Origin: Blasia pusilla
Taxonomy: Eukaryota > Marchantiophyta > Marchantiopsida > Blasiales
Assembly: GCA_050084515.1 (NCBI GenBank)
Contig: CM114272.1
Span: forward strand, 10,168,001 to 10,232,000
Reading direction: 5' to 3'
DNA: 64,000 nt
Shown here in pieces: positions 60,555-64,000 of the stretch. Each line of letters begins with the position of its first letter. Position 1 is the first letter of the stretch. A program made the position numbers and the translations under genes. Under the pieces are notes generated by a model. That model searched no databases. It saw only the letters and a list, made by a program, of their open reading frames with translations, and was not told the origin of the DNA.

Positions 60555-61830
60555 CTATACCGCAGCCAAGCACCCACCCTCATACAAGTTATACGTCGCC
60601 TCTGCAGCGTTCTTCAAATGGCTAGCATAAGCCATCACAAACTCTCTACCCTCATCATCATGTTGGGTGAGCACCGCTCCAAGCCCCAACATGCTCCAAT
60701 CTGTGTGCAACTGGAAAGGACGCCCCCTGATCGGTCTCTTCAAGATGGGCGCGGGCGTCAACTTGTCCTTAAGCAACTGAAATGCTCACTCTTGCTCATC
60801 CACCTTGGTCAGCAAGAGTGGCATTGACCAATGCCACTCGTGATCCACCTTGGTCAGCAAGGTCAGCGGCTTCGCAATCGAACTGAATCCCTTGACGTAT
60901 CGCCGATAGAAGTTCGCCAATCCCATGAATGCGCGAACACGGCTCACATCTGAAGGGCGTGGAATGCGTGAGATAGCCTCTACCTTCGTCTGCTGAACAC
61001 CAAGGCCCCGTGGGTATATCGTATGACCCAAGTACTCAATCTGGTCGTAGAAGAACTTGCACTTGCATGGATGTAGCTTCAGCCCATGTAATTGCAATCG
61101 TCGAAACACCTCCTCTAGATGTCGCTCATGCTCCTCAATCGTGGCGCTAAAGACTACGATATAACACCTAGCAAAATCCAGACCAGCCAAGATCCTATCC
61201 ATGACCCTCTGAAACTCAGCCGGGGTGTTCTTTAACCCAAATGGTAAGAACCGCCACTGGTACAAAAAATCCTTCCCGTGAGGATCGATGCCCCAAAATG
61301 CCATCTTCTGCATGTCCTCCAATCTGATAGGCAGCTGATGGTATTCGGCTCGCAAATCCAATGAACTGAAGACCTTTGCATGACCAATCGCATCAAAGAT
61401 CTCCTAAGGGGTGGGCGTGTCATACCTATCGGACTTCGTCTGCCCATTGAAAGGTCGGTAATCCCCACACATCCGCCTATCCGTCCAATTGCCTTGCATA
61501 TCCTTCTTGGGGGCATGACAATAGCAGATGCATACTCCCCATGCGACATCTCCACTAGTCCTACTCCGACCAAGTCCTACATCCTACTTTGAATCAGAGC
61601 TCTCTCCATATCACTGTACCTGTAGGGTCGTCGAAAGATCAGCGTATCACTCGACAACTCAATGCGGATCCCCGGTCCCTTCAGCGTACCCAAATCCTCC
61701 ATGCTAGACGCAAAGCAGCTCCTATAGCTCCTGAGGAACTGATGTATTCAGCGCCGCTCTCCTCGTGACAACTTAGGGCCCATATCTGGCTCCCAAGTCT
61801 CCATCGTGACTATGGTAGGACTTTCCGGTG
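60555..61830 (-). pseudogene. Copy C RT and RNase H, active site deleted
   Basis: RT sequence from about 61,830 contains FLYQWRFLPFGLKNTPAEFQ and LDFARCYIVVFSATIEEHER. Copies A and B have C-Y-I-D-D-I at this point; here three codons including both Asp are gone (about 61,160-61,166 on the plus strand), leaving the frame open. RNase H at 60,776-60,555 keeps FQLHTDWSMLGLGAVLTQHD. A direct duplication of CATCCACCTTGGTCAGCAAG (60,798-60,817 and 60,844-60,863) also disturbs the RT-RNase H connection. Confidence 0.88.
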
Positions 61831-62109
61831 CGGGTATCGGTGGTTGCTATGGTGCAACCCTGTCTCAAACAACAACACTCGGACACTCTCCTGCAGCCAA
61901 TTGCAAACTCTCATCTCCTCCACGTGCAGTGTCCGAAACCATGCTTGATGTTGTGGCTATCAACTCCTGACGTACTTGCAAAACATCCCAAGAAGTCCAA
62001 GGGTGTCTCTCCCACTCTCCCCTGGTGCGTAGATCTCCTCCGGTCTTACCCCCAGCCACTGCCTCCATCGTCTTGGTAGGCATGGGGCTCACAAACGCAA
62101 CCGCTGTGA

Positions 62110-63399
62110 TCTCTCACGATCTCATACCACGCTGCTCAGCCACTCCCAAGCTGAGGATCCATGTCAAGAAGTTCAAGTCCATCGCCTGACCCATGACATG
62201 GCGTCGTGATGCCTCTGACACTGACGGTATTTCCGTCACTCCTGTGGGAAATCCCATCGCTTGCTCTCTCTCGTCAACGTTGGGCTCCACCAACCGATGA
62301 ACCTGGTCATCCAAACCAAGCTAGGACCGGCCTCCTTGTATGCATAGGAAGCGGGAAAACTCACAAACGTGGACAAGGATACCCGCGGCCTGCCTACCCT
62401 GTTGACCACAGTCAACGGTGGTCGATCATCATGCATCATTGCTTGTGATCGACAACCTGGATCCAGAATGGAATCCACTAACAAATGGGAGGGGCGCTCC
62501 ACTCTCGCATACGCCCTCCGTAACACCGCATGGGGCACCAAGTTGGTCCACCATAGATGCGGGCGATGGGCTCTAGAACTTACACACTATTGGGCCAATC
62601 CAGGCACGCACGTGATGAGCACTCGTCACCACCCGTGACCTGAAGTCTCCTAAGATCGGCACATTCTCCAGAATGTAGGCTGGAGAACGAGATTGGTGCT
62701 CCTGCAACTGCCGTAAGACCCTCAACATCTCCCAAAACAACCTGGACCGAGTGTCAGCCAACCCGCTGCCTTGTCTAGCACTCGATTGGCCCTGACATGG
62801 CCAACCGGAAATGACCAAATCAATAGTCCCTATCCGCTCTAAGTCCTGCACCCCCAACAACGAAATATCCCTCGGTAGGGAACTCTGGTATCCCTGTACT
62901 GCGGACGCAGACAATAAGTCTGGAAAACGTAGGCATAACTGCGCCACATGTCATAGTGAGATGCGCCTCGCAACATCATCACTCTCCACATACAGGTACT
63001 GTTGTACTCGCACTCATGCCTGCAAAATAGCAGCTAACCCGGTGCTAATCCACAAAAGAGATCTAACACTCAAATACCCTCCTCCGGGGTACACCACACA
63101 ATGGGTGTGGTATCCAAGGGTGTCATCGTAGCACTCCCTGCTACCTCAGGTTCCTCAGACCTGTCATGCTCCGGTGCAAACGCCTCGCTCCACCCGGTCT
63201 GCACGTGCTCATCCGCCAATCGTCGAAGCTCCTCAATCGAGCCCCACAACGGCACCTCTCCTCCACGGAATGATGCAGCTACCATAACACTCCTATGCAT
63301 AGAATTGTCAGGAATGGGAGTATCCTTTGCATGGACATGTCCCTCAATCAAATCACTAGGCCAAGTGATGGCACTACTAAATGCTGCTAAGGTCGCCAT
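62110..63399 (-). pseudogene. Copy C C5 cytosine DNA methyltransferase
   Basis: The N-terminal extension (63,399-63,070) ends PLDTTPIVWCTPEEGI, as in B just before motif I; motif I itself is shifted out of frame. The frame 62,947-62,573 holds the core: DLVISGWPCQGQSSARQGSG (motif IV, Cys at 62,795-62,797), LFWEMLRVLRQLQEHQSRSP and AYILENVPILGDFRSRVVTS (motif VI). After a frameshift near 62,560, motif VIII is followed by SILDPGCRSQAMMHDDRPPL. The end at 62,314-62,114 has DEREQAMGFPTGVTEIPSVS and EASRRHVMGQAMDLNFLTWI (motifs IX-X). This copy keeps the catalytic loop and the Gln codon where B has the TAG at 53,707. Confidence 0.87.
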
Positions 63400-63648
63400 C
63401 TCTCTTGGCGGTTGCTAGATCACTGCACCTTTGAATCGAACGGGTAATAAGCTAAGGCGCCCATCACCTGACTACCATCCTGGTCTGTAGGACGCTGACT
63501 CCTCCCAATAATCCAAGGAAAACCCCATTGGGTATAACACTACTCCACCAACGAAGACGTCGTAGGACTCTACATCAGTCACTATCGCCTTGGCGCGCAC
63601 CACGGACTCATCTGTAGGATGTCCCAAGAGAATCCTCACCACGACCTC

Positions 63649-63927
63649 CTATCGTGTGATATAGTGTGTGGTACTCGCTCCATCCAAGGATGTCTGTATC
63701 CGGAATGGACAACGCTCCACATCGGCTCTCGTCAAGCCCAATCCTCTGAATGACGCTTTCCCCAACATTTGGGGTTGCGCTCCTAAATCCAACAAGACGC
63801 GATGCGGACTAAAAGCTCTACCTCCAGGACTCACCAACTGGAAGACCTCCCCTCGGTTATCCAGCAACACAACACCAGGAGAAGCCATGGCACACTCTAT
63901 CGCGGGTCTAGCAGGCATCTCCGCCAT
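63649..63927 (-). pseudogene. Copy C aspartic protease
   Basis: Reads ARPAIECAMASPGVVLLDNR then PHRVLLDLGAQPQMLGKASF. The catalytic triad is D-L-G; the Leu codon is TTA (63,784-63,786), where B has TCG. As in copy A, loss of the Ser is expected to impair the enzyme. The downstream CPFRIQTSLDGAST aligns with B. Confidence 0.8.
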
Positions 63928-64000
63928 CCTAGCAGCCGCAGCCTACCATGAATCTAACGGGGACGGCCCTAACATCCGCTCCAAGGGCAGGTCCATCACC

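Larger units (their letters stand above)
58687..64000 (-). mobile_element. Copy C: same gypsy family, truncated by the window edge
   Basis: Reading the minus strand from 64,000: protease, methyltransferase, RT, RNase H, integrase, PHD finger, ending tail-to-tail with copy B. Gag lies beyond the window. It is better preserved than A but has frameshifts (for example near 62,560 and in motif I near 63,070), a 9-bp deletion of the RT active site, a Ser-to-Leu change in the protease and a Cys-to-Tyr change in the PHD finger. It is diverged from B at many positions, so the two are separate insertions or old duplicates. Confidence 0.87.

Overview
The window looks like nuclear DNA of a streptophyte with a repeat-rich, AT-leaning genome, probably a bryophyte- or lycophyte-grade land plant or a charophyte alga. 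The signs are plant-type introns, an AMT2-like ammonium transporter fragment, a plant-style NXPE/PC-esterase gene, a Mutator-like (MULE) transposase with a SWIM finger, and nested Ty3/gypsy elements. The species cannot be fixed from the sequence. Most of the window is mobile DNA. The only convincing intact host gene is the two-exon PC-esterase at 39,833-42,036 (minus).

Layout. (1) 1-6,985: minus-strand decayed copy A of an unusual Ty3/gypsy family. (2) 7,000-9,110: plus-strand remnant of a second gypsy family. (3) 9,110-13,537: no recognisable gene, one dispersed repeat. (4) 13,546-27,734: a 14.2-kb MULE with long terminal inverted repeats, a perfect 8-bp target duplication, a plus-strand transposase, and at least one minus-strand passenger gene. 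(5) 28,679-28,916: truncated AMT2-like fragment. (6) 32,069-32,357: very long GT/GA microsatellite. (7) 32,640-36,800: minus-strand broken LINE. (8) 37,085-37,287: long GA microsatellite. (9) 39,833-42,036: PC-esterase gene. (10) 42,037-48,002: mostly anonymous AT-rich DNA. (11) 48,176-58,553: plus-strand, nearly full-length copy B of the unusual gypsy family, with paired LTR-like repeats and a solo LTR nested in its leader. (12) 58,687-64,000: minus-strand copy C, tail-to-tail with B and cut off by the window edge.

The most interesting system is the family shared by A, B and C. Its coding order is gag (two zinc knuckles), aspartic protease, C5 cytosine DNA methyltransferase, reverse transcriptase, RNase H, integrase, PHD finger. 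The methyltransferase lies between protease and reverse transcriptase and shows motifs I, IV (PCQ), VI (ENV), VIII and IX/X, resembling the DNMT3/DRM group. The PHD finger closes the integrase C-terminus, where chromoviruses carry a chromodomain. One polyprotein would therefore combine a DNA-methylation writer with a probable chromatin reader. Captured methyltransferases in retrotransposons have been reported in dinoflagellates and charophytes (de Mendoza and colleagues, Nature Communications 2018, from memory). The principle is thus known; the combination with a PHD finger and the three-copy decay series here deserve attention. All three copies are broken, mostly by changes that look like C-to-T transitions.
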